A stretch of DNA of 64,000 nucleotides. Origin: Moringa oleifera (Eukaryota; Streptophyta; Magnoliopsida; Brassicales; Moringaceae). Within the stretch, counting starts at the first letter, position 1; every line of letters starts with the position of its first letter. The notes below the pieces were generated by a model. That model searched no databases. It worked only from the letters and a program-made list of their open reading frames with translations, and was not told the DNA's origin. Position numbers and translations under genes: made by a program. The DNA lies in contig JAJFZO010000165.1 of assembly GCA_021397835.1 (NCBI GenBank), forward strand, positions 1,550,001 to 1,614,000, in the 5' to 3' direction. Below, one piece after another: positions 37,101 through 49,351 of the stretch.

Positions 37101-38514
37101 TTCTACTGCCTATCTGATGAACAATTCGGTATGCTCAATGACCTACCTTACTTTTCAAATGATAAGTGGTTGCCTTCCCCTCCTTCATCTTCTATCCTTG
37201 CTGACTAAAAAGCATTCGTTCCCCCCCTTCTAATTGCTAGAATAAGTGGAGGATTTACACCCTCCTAGTCTTCCATAGTTGATTGGCCACATTAAAAAAT
37301 CGAAAGGAAGAGCAAGGCAAGGTGTCCATCCAAGGCTTTATTCCTTTATGAGAATCGCTTCACTAGGAACATATGGCAAAAGCAATCCTTAATGATCCGA
37401 GGCAAGCGGGATTAGTTCATTTGTCATCTAGAGCCAAGTATACTAGAGATAGGTCACCCTCAGGTATCTTGATTTCACTAAATTAAATTTTAAGGAGTTG
37501 GTGTAGTATAGCTGTTGGTGAGGCATTGAGTAACAGTATCTAAGACTTTTCTTCTCTTCTTTCTTTTATGCTTTCACCTGACTTTTCATTCTATTTTATA
37601 GAGAGCCGAGGTAATTTTAATAAGCATTTTGGTAGAAAGGTAAGGTTTCCCTGGCATACGATAAAGACATCAAGGATGACAACTTTTAAAAGATGAGTAA
37701 GAGATAGGAGGGGGAAGGGAGGCTTTCAAAACCAAGAGAGACTAGACGAAACATAAGAATTAGCACCATTCCTATGAGTACTTTTGTCTTAAAGAGTCAA
37801 CAAAGGGATAATCCTCCTTCTATATCTCAGTCTCGATTTAGCATTATCATATATCCATCTGGAGAAAATTATGATTGGTTGTAACGTGGATTAAGGATTT
37901 TAAAAACCTCCAAGCTATAACTATGGGGTAGGGGGCTACCGTTACCTGATAGAGGAAGAAGCTGAGGCCACCAGAGTGGAGTAATCTACGTCAAGCATGT
38001 CGATTGAAAGGGGAGGGGAGATAACTTAAATGCTAGCACAAAAATAAAAAGAGCCATGATGTTTAAAGTGGAATTCTTTCAAGATCCAATCATTGCTTGA
38101 TTTTGCATGCTTTACTCCTAAAATGTAGAGTGACTTATGAGGGTAAATCCGAGTTGATTGGTCTAAAAAGTCATAGGAGAGGCAAGCTAAGTGAAATAAA
38201 ATAATGAATTAGCGCTGCTATATAATCTTATGAATCACGCATGGCACACTTTCTATATCTCCTTCATCTTCAAGGTGAATAGCTTGGCTTACAGCAAAGT
38301 GTGTTCGCCACAACATTACCTAACTAGTGCATTGGCCCTACTGCAATAAGGCCAAAAGGTACCCTTCAATTAAAACACCCTATATCTAATGACACGTGAA
38401 GTGTGGCATTTCTTTTTACAAAATCTATATTACGTCTAACAAAAAGATTCATTCTTTGTGAACAAGTACCCAAAAAAAGAGTGCATTGCCTCTTTAAATG
38501 AAAAAGAGAATGCT
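31120..38514. other. NUMT spacer, no recognised gene
   Basis: AT-rich sequence full of stops in all frames; the one listed open frame (33,123-33,320 minus) is short and without motif. A near-pure C tract lies at 33,835-33,854. No mitochondrial gene, rRNA or tRNA was recognised by eye. It ends where copy B of the long repeat begins. Confidence 0.5.
33835..33854. repeat. Poly-C tract
   Basis: Twenty positions of C broken by a single A (7 C, A, 12 C), striking in otherwise AT-rich DNA. A homopolymer of this sort is slippage-prone and its exact length may be a sequencing estimate. Confidence 0.85.
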
Positions 38515-40525
38515 TTGTCAAGACACCCTTGAGCCATATTCATTGCCCTAGGCTTACCATTATTTCATTTCATTCTATTTATGGCCAAAGAACATATGCA
38601 AGGAGCTACATCGACTTACTTATGTCTCATTGACCAAATGATTAGGTATACTATGCCATATATCATTCCCTCTTTCCATAAAGAAAAAAAAAGATATAAT
38701 GATTATGCAGTAAGACCTTATTCGTTTTTACTTAAAGTTATTTTCCTTAATTTTTTTTTTACATTGCATAAGGTAGCTTGCTTACTTATCGCTTGCTTGA
38801 GGATCTTATCAGAGTCAAATTGAAATTTAAAATGACAAAAAAACCTTTCCTTTATTAGCCAAAAGTACAACTATACTCCTTAATCTTTAGTAAAGAAGGA
38901 TTAAACCAATTTTTTTTTTTTTTAAAGTGTTAATGTCCTTGTTGAGAGTTGCTTTGCAAAAGGTCAATTAATCTCTGACTTGGTCTTCAAATTGTAAGTT
39001 TTAGCCATTCCAGCTTGTCTCACTCTCAAGTTGGCCCTTCCACTTCACTAAGTAGTGTTTCTCTCACGTAGTATGTGTAGGGGCTAGGCCATCGCAATGC
39101 CTGCTATGATATAGTTAACTTCTTCTTTAGTAGGTTCATCTATAACATTTGATGGTGCGCTCATGGGCAAGTTCCTCTTTGTGTTGGTCTAGTCTAATCG
39201 AAGTCAATTGACTCACATGGAATGCTAGGTGAGTTTTCACCAAGTTGATCACTTAAGACTATAGGCTACCTCTCCTACTTCTTTACAAAATCTGCTTTCT
39301 TCTTCGTTCAAATCGGGCAAGCCTTTAATTTAAGTAAGTTTGGGATAAGTCGTGCGATCCCATCTGTCACTTCTTGGTGAAGTAGGCTAATGGGTGGGCC
39401 CTCTCTTTTTGCAATGGTGTAGAGCATTAGAGCTTTTTGGTTGTTAAGTTAGAGCAACACTAAGCAACATCCAACATTTCTAGTCCTTGTGCTTTGCATT
39501 AAAGTGCCTTAAGTAGCCCTCGAGGAGTTTGTTTATTCTCTTTATCTAAGCTTTCAAAGATATACCGATTGTAGGTATTTTACCATTAGATATCGACGGT
39601 CGTCTTCTAACATTATCGACCTTTAAATATCGCATTTTCATTAATTTCATATAACATTTTAAAAACAAGCTCTTTTCATCATTAGAAACAATCAGATTTT
39701 GATCTCTTGCATTGCATTAACATATCCCAAAAAAAGAAAAAAAGATTACTCTTGTGATTTGGAATGAACCTTTCTCAGTAAAGAAAAGGAATAGCAAGAA
39801 ATTCCCATGGAACATCCAAGAAGAAGAAGATTCAATCAAACGAGGAATTCTCACGTGGTCCAAGGAAATTAAAGGTCGGCTTCCACGATTTCATTTATAT
39901 TGAATCTTATTAACAAAATAGCTTATATAGTCATGATTCAGTTCATGTCCACTGAATTTTGATTTCTTTCTCATTTTTCAAATTTGATTGGATCATGGGA
40001 GAAGTAAAAAGACTTTATCGATTCATAATGGGTATCTACAATATCTATGTCTTAAAACATGAAATATGAATAATGATACATGAGGAGGAGTATACCTTGA
40101 AGTGACACATCAGTTCTCCTAATTGACTGCTTATCATCATAATGAATATTCTACTTAAAAATTAAAAACCACTACTCACTAAGCATTTTTTTTTTCATAT
40201 CTATATTCTCTATTGAAAAATATAATGAAGATTAAGATAGGAATTTCGTATAAGATATATGAGTCCTTTATCGACGATGACTAAAGCCTCTTTCTTAGGG
40301 CCTTTAAAAAGCGTGATTGTACCGCTTAGTTAAAGAGCCCATTTTTATTCAATTCATGAATTAGCCTACTATGAGTTTATTACATTTATATATATATATA
40401 TATAATAACAAAAAATTATATCATTTATGTCTTTGTTATAAGACAGTGAAACTAAATGGTTCAAATGAAATCTAATAAGAAATAAGAAATAAGAATTTTA
40501 TGGCTGTACACCTCCTTCAGAGCTT

Positions 40526-40597
40526 GGGATTGTAGTTCAATTAGTTAAAGCACTGCCCTTCAATGTGAAGTAGTGGGTTCGAGCCTCGTCAATCTTG
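40526..40597 (+). pseudogene. trnD-GUC: tRNA-Asp pseudogene of plastid type (copy B)
   Basis: The equivalent of the copy A gene at 1,875. It starts GGGATTG and has an almost intact D arm and T arm (GGGTTCGAGCC, better kept than in copy A), but bases are lost in the anticodon arm (CTGCCCTTCAATGTGAAG where CCGCCCTGTCAAGGCGGAAG is expected), so the anticodon loop cannot form. Copies A and B carry different damage, so they decayed separately. Confidence 0.86.
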
Positions 40598-43500
40598 ACC
40601 TAGGTACCATAGGTTTCGATCAATTCATCTTTCCTTTTTTTATGAAGAAGAGAGACAAATAGTAGGATCTAATTCCCAACGGGAGGATCCTTCTTTCGTT
40701 CCTCATTTCTCATTAGGAAAAATCAAATCGAAATGAAAGACATATGTAAGTTAGTACAATTGGGGGTATTACCATATTCAGAATTCAAATCGATAGCCTA
40801 CTGGTCTGGCTTTTTCGATTGTTCCTGATCCATCAAATAGAGTAGCACAATTTCTTTCCTGAAGCACATAATTTTTTTTTATGATATGCAATTAACTTAA
40901 AAGAGTTTTCCCAACGAAATACTTATCAAATTTAACCTAACCTCTTTTTTTCTAGCAAAGATTCTGTGCAACATATATGGTTAATTGGGGACAATTTATC
41001 TATTTAAGAAAAATGAATTGCACACTGGGTCCTCGATGTATTCGTCCTAGTGTAAGGAAGTGGAATACTAATAAAAGATCAAACATCCATTCTAACTTCT
41101 TGTGATTCGAGATTGGGAAGGGATATCAATGAATACGAAAAAAGACGATGAGATTATATTATGGAAGTACTAAGGATTTATTGCTGCTGCATTGTTTATT
41201 TTAGTTTCCACTACTTTTTATTATTTAAAATATAAGTATAGTATAAACCTTAAGTAAAAATGATTCATTTGAATTAAACTTGAGTTCTTTGTTAGTTCTT
41301 TATATGAAATCCTAAACATCAATTTAAAACCTATGTTCCCAACAATAACTAGCAAAAGAATGATGTGAAAAAGAGGAAACAGGAAGCGCTTTGCTGATGT
41401 ACTGACCAAACGAAGAAAGGTTTAAACCATACATGCCAATATAACTATTAATTCTTACTTTCCTTCTTCTAGCTTGGGATCTTTCCCTCCTTAGGTACTA
41501 AAATTAGAATGAAAATTCTTTTTAAATCACCATTCAAATCATCATCCTCTAACTTCTTCTTTTTCTTTTTTTTTGTATTTTTTCTATAGGTATAAAATTA
41601 GATTTATTATCAAGGGCTCCTTTATATGAAAGCATGCAAACATGCCTTCTTGGCTCAAAAAGAGGGCATATAATCCAAGTTATCCTAGCTCGACTGGGAT
41701 ATTGAATAAAAGTGGATTTGTATGTAACTAGCTCTAACTCCAAGAATCCATAGATGGATGTTTAAGAGAAAAATGTAAACAAATGAATTGATGCTGCCTA
41801 TGCCAATGATAGAGTACGACATATGAGCTCAAACCTTTATGTGAGCTTACTTGCGCTAGCCTTCCCACACGTGCCAATGTCCCCTTCACTCTTTTATCTG
41901 TTTCTCATATATTTCAATAATTCCTTATTTTAAGTAAGGTATCATTCCAGTTTTAGTTTCTACGAAAGAACACATCCTTTTCGCACATGGATGCACCTCT
42001 TGTCTAAGATCTATGATATTTATTACTTTAACATGTGCTCTTACTAAAAAGATGTAACCGATGATACAGATAAATGTAATATGATCGATAGAGGTTCCCT
42101 ATAATGGAAAGTTATAGGGGAAGTCTCTATTTTAATATCATAAAGGATGGAAATAAGGAACGGGCACCCAGCCCATGAATCCCAAGCAGAGAGCTAACCT
42201 AGAATGAGATGCATTTGAATAAAAGAACAAACTTAACCGAAGAGCTACAATAAAAAGAAGACCTAGATTTAGAAGAAAAGAAGCAAAATCAAAAAGAAAA
42301 TGGGAACCAAAAACAACAAAAAGCGAAATAAAGGTAGAAATCTTGAAAGCAAAAAAGGGTAACGTAGCTGATTTGCTGATATGCTTATTCTAATAATTCC
42401 TTACTATCTTTTATATTCTTTGTGGGTTTTGGGCTAGGAACCTAAGTTAGTCAATCGTAAGGGGGGGTGAGGGGAGAGGGGCAGGGGGGAAGCCAAAGAC
42501 AAAAAGTATTCAACCTTAATAAAAGCTTAAGTCCCATCGAAGCCTTATGCTCCTTAGCTACGTTCTTTATTTCATTCTTTCATGTGCTTTTTGGAATAAC
42601 AATTCTTTTTATACCATAAGGCAGATCCATAGAGCTACTACAACTATAAGATATAACAAGTAAAAAAAGAAAAAGCCTATTTTAAGCATGTAGAAGGGAA
42701 GACTAGTAAAACATTCAAAGTTGTAAACTCACAATATATATAAGATATTAAGATGGAATATGAACGAAGGATTGAAGCATCTGATAGGGCTCTTGAGATG
42801 AATACCAAAAGGGCTTATAGGATGCACCATCGACCTTAGATAGGTTGACCAGGTAGGGAAAGAACTTAAAAGAAGTAAATGTAGTAGGTCTGTAAAAAGT
42901 AAATACCAATGAAGACCAGACTTGGAATTTCAAACAAGAAAACATAGTAGCCTAGTCGGGGAGGGAGATTATCTAGCTTCCTCCTTGTTTTATATATATA
43001 GTTGAAAATAAAGTGGAAAACTAAGCTTTAAAATCAAGCCCAAAAAATGATCCTTTTTCAATCTTGACCCATTCAAGCCATGAAAGTGACCTTTCAAATT
43101 ATAAAAGGTGGCCCTTGAGACCCTTCCTTGGGTTGATCAAAGAGCTACCAACAAAAAGGTGAAGGCATGGTTCAAAAAAAAAAGCTATGGATAGTTGGAA
43201 AAATTAGAGACTAAAGATTAAAACAAAACATCCATTTTTTTTTTTTTGAAAAGACAGAAATGAATGTGGATGAATGGAACCAATGTTTTGAAAAATTCCA
43301 ATACCATAAGTGAATTCAACTTCTATTTTGTATGGATTTTTTTACCTTCACAAAAAATCTAAAAGGGAATGTATATTGAATTATAGAAATTAATGAAGAT
43401 GTACTTTTTTCTGCTGCAAGGCAAGAAAGATAGGAACTAATTCAAGACAATCATTTGTGGATGAGATAAGTATGACATATTCCAGGGATCGATCTATCTC

Positions 43501-45245
43501 ATGAAAGGATTTTGTAGATAGCGTAAAAACCTCAGATCGATCAATTAAACCAATTATTGCAGAGTTTCCCAAGGAAATATTGAATTAAAGTCATTCATGT
43601 GTGCCGATTTACTTATAATCTATCTTTCATTATATGCTAATTTTAGTCTATTAGTTCATAGCGAAGCTCAACTAGTAGGACAACCTTAACTTAACATACA
43701 TAGCATGCAAGGCTTATACACACCTTTAATAGTTCCCTCCAAACCCCGTCTCTTCTGCCTACTAATAAGTGAGAGAGTTTGTTGGACAAATAAAGTGAAT
43801 GTAGGAATGGCATACAAGAATAGAGTACTACTTAAACAAAAGCTAGAAATCGAGCCTAACAAACTCGTGGTTGATATAAAAAGTACTTACTATTTTTGGT
43901 TGAAAGGTAATGTCTACAAGTCGTAGGGTCTAGGCTAATAAGCAAAATTAAGATGATAATACTAGTAGAGCTTAGTTGCTGAGGATAAACTAAAGGAATA
44001 GTTTTCATGTGAACATCATTTGTTCCTAAGCCTTTTGCCTACCGACCTTAACTTCTCTTTCTAGCCCCTCTATGCTTACCAATGCTTGCATTCCTTTGCT
44101 TGCTTGTTATACTTCTTATATTTACCATATTCCTTTGTTTTTGCACCTCAGCCTCGATCAAATTGACCTATAATATGTCTTTTCTTTGCTGGCTTGACTC
44201 TAAAACTAGTAGAAGAAAGAAGCGATGATCGGTCTATCTCATAAGCATAAACCCATTAGTCGATGAAAAGACTACCTTTCTTGGATTATGAGTGACGACA
44301 CTAGATCAGAGCTAAGCAAAAGACGAGAAATGTTATGAAACTGCTTTTCAACAGCTCGATTGATAAGTCTTGGCTAAGTCTTAGACTTTAATGAAGCATC
44401 TTGGCAATCTTATTTGCTTTTGCCTTTGTTCTCTTATTCTCTTTTCTTAGTTAGGCCCAAGAAAGTACAAGATATAATATAGCTTTATGATAACTAAAGG
44501 ATTAAAGATGAGAGTGCAGGATCTAGATTTGTAACAAATATTCTACTTTGCTTATGCAAGTTGTTATGTACCAAGACTAAAGAATATTTTCGATAAAATT
44601 AAAAAAAAAACATATTACTTTGTTCATGCACTATCGTTTACTTTACCACTGGTAAAGCTAGCAACCTATTAAAAAAGGCTTACCTCTGCAGGCAGCACAC
44701 TAGTACATTTTCATTGACCATTAAGACTTAGGGAAGGTATATTGAATTATAGAAATCGATAGATGTGTCTCGACCAAGCAACTAAGAAGCACTATTAGAT
44801 GAGATTAGACCTATAAAAATGAAAAGAAAGGGAAAGATAGTGAAGATAGGTCCCTAAAACAGAGTGACAACTAGAACAGGGGAATTACTTTCACTATTTG
44901 AAAAGAGAAATGAATAGGCAGAGCTAAACAAGGACCTTCTTTCCACTCAAAGCATTTCACTCCACTTGCGTCATCTTCTCTTTCAAATGTAGATTGGAAA
45001 ATTGCGTAAATTGATATGAAGTTCTTTGATCCCCACTTGGGTCAGCAGTTCAACTTATTTTTGAAGACCTTGAAGTAGCTTTTGCTAACTTCCTTCTTAT
45101 GAGACCTTCCCTCATTAACTAGGGAAATAGAAGCATCGAAGCCTAAAGTTGGTTTGTTATCTTTTATTTTGACTATCTCTTGTCAGCCATTCAATTTCGT
45201 TTGACTCAAGGATCAGTGGAAGATACTTCCCCTCTTCATTATGAA

Positions 45246-45491
45246 ATGGCAAAAGTGAGGTTTCTTCCCTATATAAGGGGTGCATAAGGGCCCAAGATAG
45301 ATAAAGATCATGTCATGGTTTTGGACCATTCATCCTATTGCTTGTTAGGTTTATTGCCTCTAAATTAGATCATTCGACTGCCAACCGACTATAAAAAGCC
45401 CCTCCTTTGGCATCGAATTGAGCCTACAGGGCCTTTGGTAAGAGAGGTAGGAAGGGTTCATCTTGAACTTCTTACTAGAATGTACTTAAAT
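45246..45491 (+). repeat. Repeat unit R246, in-place copy B member (donor-like)
   Basis: Occupies the position in copy B equivalent to 6,605-6,855 in copy A. The same segment is present again at 47,518-47,763. It carries the words DKDHVMVLDHLS and LLGLLP in a degraded frame; the product is unknown. Confidence 0.8.
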
Positions 45492-47517
45492 CAGTAGTGA
45501 TTTTGATCTCTTAAGGTAAGGTACTTAGATCGATGTCTACGCAAATAGGGCATATAGTAGCTTCGATCTTATCTTAGTAATGTCATCCATTTTTAGTAGG
45601 TTCTTTATGCCCTTTGTTATTGCAAAAAGAATTTTTCACATCCATATTTTTTCAGTTTTATTGTAAGATCTTCGAAGTCTATTTTGAAGCTGTGATATCA
45701 CCTTCACAACTTGATTGAAAAGCGCTTAATCTTCCAAGGGGAACTAGAAAGAACAAGAGAAACCTTGCTTAGATTTGAAATAGAAAAAAAGGGAGTGATT
45801 ATTGACCAAGGTTACTAAGTGCTCCACCTTTCTATAGAGCTTGACATTGGCCAACATCCATTCTACTTAAGGTTGTTTTCTAATGAACTTTCCTACTCAA
45901 TAAAGCTTCAAGCCTACCAAGCTTTTTTTATATAGGATGTAGAGATCCAAATGTGTACCCATTTTTGTTTAATCCTTAAATGAGGCAAGGAATGAATGCT
46001 GAGTAGAGGAAGAGGAGTTAGGAATGAGATGCGATCCTAATGCTTAGCCAAAAAATTGGTAGTTCCTTGCTTGGAAGGGAGGATTTGGAAGGATGAAGGT
46101 TTGAGAATCCCAGGTTGAGCTTACAAATAGGAATAGGATGAAAGGGGTTGAAATAAAAGTCAGAGGAAAAGGATGCATGCAACTGAAGATAGGTAGGGAG
46201 GAACGGAGGTTGGTGAGGATTCCATTAAAAAGAAAGCATGCCATATATAATCTTTCCTTGATTGATAGGAGCTTGAAGAATAAAAAAAAGGAAAGGAACC
46301 AAGAAAGGGATGGTTTTAAGAGACTACCATTGTTGGCATAAGAAAAGACCTAATGAGGGGAAATTTTTCATTGAAAAACTTGATTGAGTATTAAAAAAAC
46401 CTTAGTTTCCTCTTCCATCATGTCACTCGACTAAAGAGATGAAGGAAGAGAAAACCAATATCACAACTTCAAAGTTGAAGTTAAAGCTAAAGCTGATGTT
46501 AAAGCTATAACTTATGCAACAAATAGTTGTTTAGTATTGATAAATCTTGAACTGTAGAAGACAAAGTTAGTCCTACCTACTAGCCCTTGACCAACTAGTG
46601 GGTTACCCAAAGGATGTAGTTTTTGTACATGACTTAAAATGTAATCCTAAAAGTCTTATAAGGACCATTCACCCTATTATTGATTATCCTTTCTTTCTTA
46701 GCTTAAGTAGCTCTCAGACTTTACCGCTTAGAAAATCAGACAGGGAATCATATATGGTTGAGATAGACATTGTGGAAGCTACAAGACTTGAGAATCACTG
46801 CATATCCCAAAGGGGTAGAAGAAAGATCCTACTCTTAGAATGGCAATCAATGGCCCCTATATTAATAGTTTGATTAACAGTTCCTAGATGTGAATCTGCA
46901 TACCTTGAGCTAGGTTAATAAAGTAATACATTAGGGGAAAGGAGGCAGTGTATTAACCAAAGGAGGATGTTAATTCTTTTTGCTTTTAGATTAACCTTAC
47001 CTTGTCTCATTTATCCCTTTCAGGTTAGCCTTTTAAAGCTTTCTCACTTCCCGTTAAAAGGAAACACCAGCTAAGTCACTATAAGAGCAACAGTTAATAC
47101 CTTTCCTCCTATATCTCAACATCTACCTTTAGACTTGCCTTGTTTTCTTGCCCGAGGAAGGGCAAAACACTATAAGAAGAAAAAATGTAAGCAAACCCTT
47201 TCTTGTTTCAAGACTAAAGGATATAAATTCATTATATAAAGATTCTATGCCATTCTCACTCTAATACAAAGGCTGGTGATAGGCAGAAAGAAGTAGGGAA
47301 AGGAGTGGGATATAAGAAGTGTAGTGAATAGTTAAGTGGCTATCCAACCATTTAATCGATATAGAGGCAAGTTTCAGTAAGCGGGTAAGCTGATAATGAC
47401 TAATACAAACTTAGGTAGGTCAATTGTCGCTTATCCCTCGTATTCTTTCTTGTGAAGTGACTAATCCTTAAAATTGGAAAAAATCTTCCAATTGGAGGAA
47501 ATTTCCACCCTCTGATG

Positions 47518-47763
47518 ATGGCAAAAGTGAGGTTTCTTCCCTATATAAGGGGTGCATAAGGGCCCAAGATAGATAAAGATCATGTCACGGTTTTGGACCA
47601 TTTATCCTCTTGCTTATTAGGATTATTGCCACTACATTATATCATTCGGCTACCAACCCACTATAAAAAGCCCTTCCTTTGGCATCGAATTGAGCCTACA
47701 GGGTGTCTGGTAAGAGAGGTAGGAAGGGTTCATATTGAACTTTTTACTAGAATGTACCTAAAT
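47518..47763 (+). repeat. Extra copy of R246 filling a deletion in copy B
   Basis: About 246 bp matching 45,246-45,491 lies exactly where copy B lacks the equivalent of 8,895-9,785. On the left the join reads GATGATGGCAAAAG, sharing ATGG with the donor edge; on the right it reads CTAAATGACCATA, sharing AAAT. A frame open from 47,593 to 47,793 shows that this copy is less interrupted than the other two. It looks like filler DNA copied during break repair, or a recombinant junction already present in the mitochondrial source. Confidence 0.8.
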
Positions 47764-48980
47764 GACCATACGCAGATAATGAAGAACCATTAAAGTGAAA
47801 TACTTCTGCAAAGTTTCCTCCCGTGATATGAGTTACCACCCCTTGATCACTTATACTACCCCAAAGATCTGATTGCATTTTCCAACTAAAATAAAAATTA
47901 CTGTTGAAATTGCATTGCACATCCAAAATAGTCCTAAGAAGACATGACTCCAAGTGAATACTTAACATGTTCCCCCTTTTCGGGCCTATCATAGGGGAAA
48001 CAGAAACCAAGATTTTGCTTTATCCATTATCAAAAGTGAGCTATGAGCAAATAGAACATCTTTTAAGAGTATCAATACCGTCACATGAATCGTAAATGCA
48101 TGAATGTGATGTACCAAAAAAATCTTTGGTTCCTAGGTAACAAAGTAACTTTGCCAAAGCATAGGTATTTTGTATCCATTGAGCAAAGGCAGGTTGTAAT
48201 TGTATAGTAGTATCTGAAAACACATCTTGTGGACTCTATAAAGCACTCATGGTATCATTATGAATATATAAAGTAAAACTATGAAAGCCTAAAAATACAC
48301 ATACCCAGTTAAGATGTGATATGATTGCATCACGATACCTAAGGACATAATCTAATAGATCATTGTATCGATTAGTTAGATCATAGTCTCTTACCATAAA
48401 AATGGCTGCAGTGGCACTAACTATGAGAAATCCACCAATCCACATGTGTTGTGTGAACAATCACAATTGTGTATCTTAATTAGTAGCTAGATATGGATAA
48501 AGGGGCATGGAATACATATGGTGAGCTACAACAGTGGTTAAAGAGCCTAACATAACTAGGTTAAGAGATAATTGAGCATGCTGTGATGTTCTTAGGATTT
48601 CATATAGTCCTTTATGGCCTTGACCTATAAATGGACTTTCATGCACCTTGAAAATATCTTTTAGACCAAGGCCAATACATTAGTTTGTCATATGCATGTG
48701 ACCCGCTATCTGAAAAAGAAGCATAATAGCTAAATGATGATGTGCAATATCAGTCAGCCATAGACCCTCGATCACTAGTCAATCCTCCACGAAAACTAAG
48801 ACATTTTGTACATTTTTACCAATTCAAGGTAAAAAAAAAAAAAAAAAAGGTGTTGCTCCCTTAATAAAACTTGGATAAAGTCGATTCAAAAAAATCCTGA
48901 TTCAAGATAAATTCTAAGGAAATGGGATTTCTTTAGGATATACCCTAGCATTTAGAAATCGATTAATCAGTAAAGATACA
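47764..48980 (-). pseudogene. psaA: psaA remnant, copy B, lacking its 3' end
   Basis: The minus-strand remnant of psaA runs from INQFL and EGATPF (48,850-48,975) through the FRGGL region (48,770-48,800), HMWIGGFLI and [10 protein letters not shown] (48,390-48,450), YNDLLD and ISHLNWVC (48,300-48,370), [12 protein letters not shown] sequence, [10 protein letters not shown] (47,880) and [15 protein letters not shown] (47,820-47,870), and stops near 47,764 at the repeat-filled junction. The last 75 or so codons and psaB, both still present in copy A, are gone. The plastid T7 tract in the codons for ATPFFT has become a run of about 18 A on the plus strand (48,832-48,849). Stops and frameshifts make it non-functional. 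Confidence 0.92.
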
Positions 48981-49331
48981 TTCATTCATTCATTGGATAA
49001 CACGTAAAGCTAGGCCAACCAAAGTGTAGCCCAAATTTTTCTTGAAAGTCTTTTTGCACCAAATAATACCTTTCTAAATGCAACATATTTAAGATGAGGG
49101 TTGGTCAATCCATTTTTGCTATTAGAGAGGCATTTAAAAGAAAAATATGAGCACCATGGCTTTCTTTTTTGCTTTAGAAATCTCCATAGCCATTTCGTAA
49201 GAAGGATTGGCTTGGTTGAAGTGCACTCCTTCGTTAAGGTGATTAAAAAAATCTAGACCTTAAAAAATCTTTTAATTTTTGTATGGAATGTTACTAGGGA
49301 TGAACATGATGAGGTCTTATTGCATTACTTT

Positions 49332-49346
49332 CAGTACAACAAAATA
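49332..49346 (-). repeat. CACTA terminal inverted repeat (one end)
   Basis: CAGTACAACAAAATA directly follows TGCATTACTTT of NUMT copy B. The expected 3-bp target duplication would be TTT at 49,329-49,331; its partner cannot be seen because the other terminus is absent from the window. Confidence 0.75.
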
Positions 49347-49351
49347 ACCTT

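Larger units (their letters stand above)
1..49331. other. Large decayed nuclear insertion of mitochondrial DNA (NUMT)
   Basis: This block is read as mitochondrial DNA now in the nucleus. Direct support is a nad3/cox2 chimera (29,713-30,016) and plastid-type tracts (trnD-GUC at 1,875 and 40,526; psaA/psaB at 9.3-11.1 kb, psaA again at 47.8-49.0 kb) of a kind common in plant mitochondrial genomes. All of these carry stops, frameshifts and mostly C-to-T and G-to-A changes, as expected after deamination of methylated nuclear DNA. Two copies of a repeat of about 11 kb differ by roughly a tenth by eye, which argues against residence in a recombining mitochondrial genome. The rest is AT-rich spacer with purine and pyrimidine tracts. 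Its right edge is set by a CACTA element; its left edge lies outside the window. Origin of the unrecognised spacer is inferred from continuity. Confidence 0.82.
38515..49331 (+). repeat. Copy B of the long direct repeat
   Basis: Matches 1-11,457 in order and orientation. The main differences are: an extra 190 bp at 38,951-39,140; loss of about 45 bp near 39,425; a shortened TA run at 40,386; loss of about 85 bp inside psaA near 48,145; and replacement of about 890 bp of copy A by a 246-bp segment at 47,518-47,763. Substitutions are mostly transitions. The last matching base before the CACTA terminus is 49,331, equivalent to 11,457. Apart from the features listed, no gene is seen in it; frames such as 38,581-38,823 are broken in copy A. 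Confidence 0.9.

Noticed and set aside
38581..38823. 80-codon plus-strand frame at the start of copy B
   Set aside because: The same frame is broken in copy A (61-330), with no known product. It may once have been mitochondrial orf sequence but is not supported.
1..49331. Reading the block as a functional mitochondrial genome segment
   Set aside because: All recognised genes are broken with transition-type damage, repeat copies are strongly diverged, and a CACTA element follows directly. A live mitochondrial genome would not look like this.
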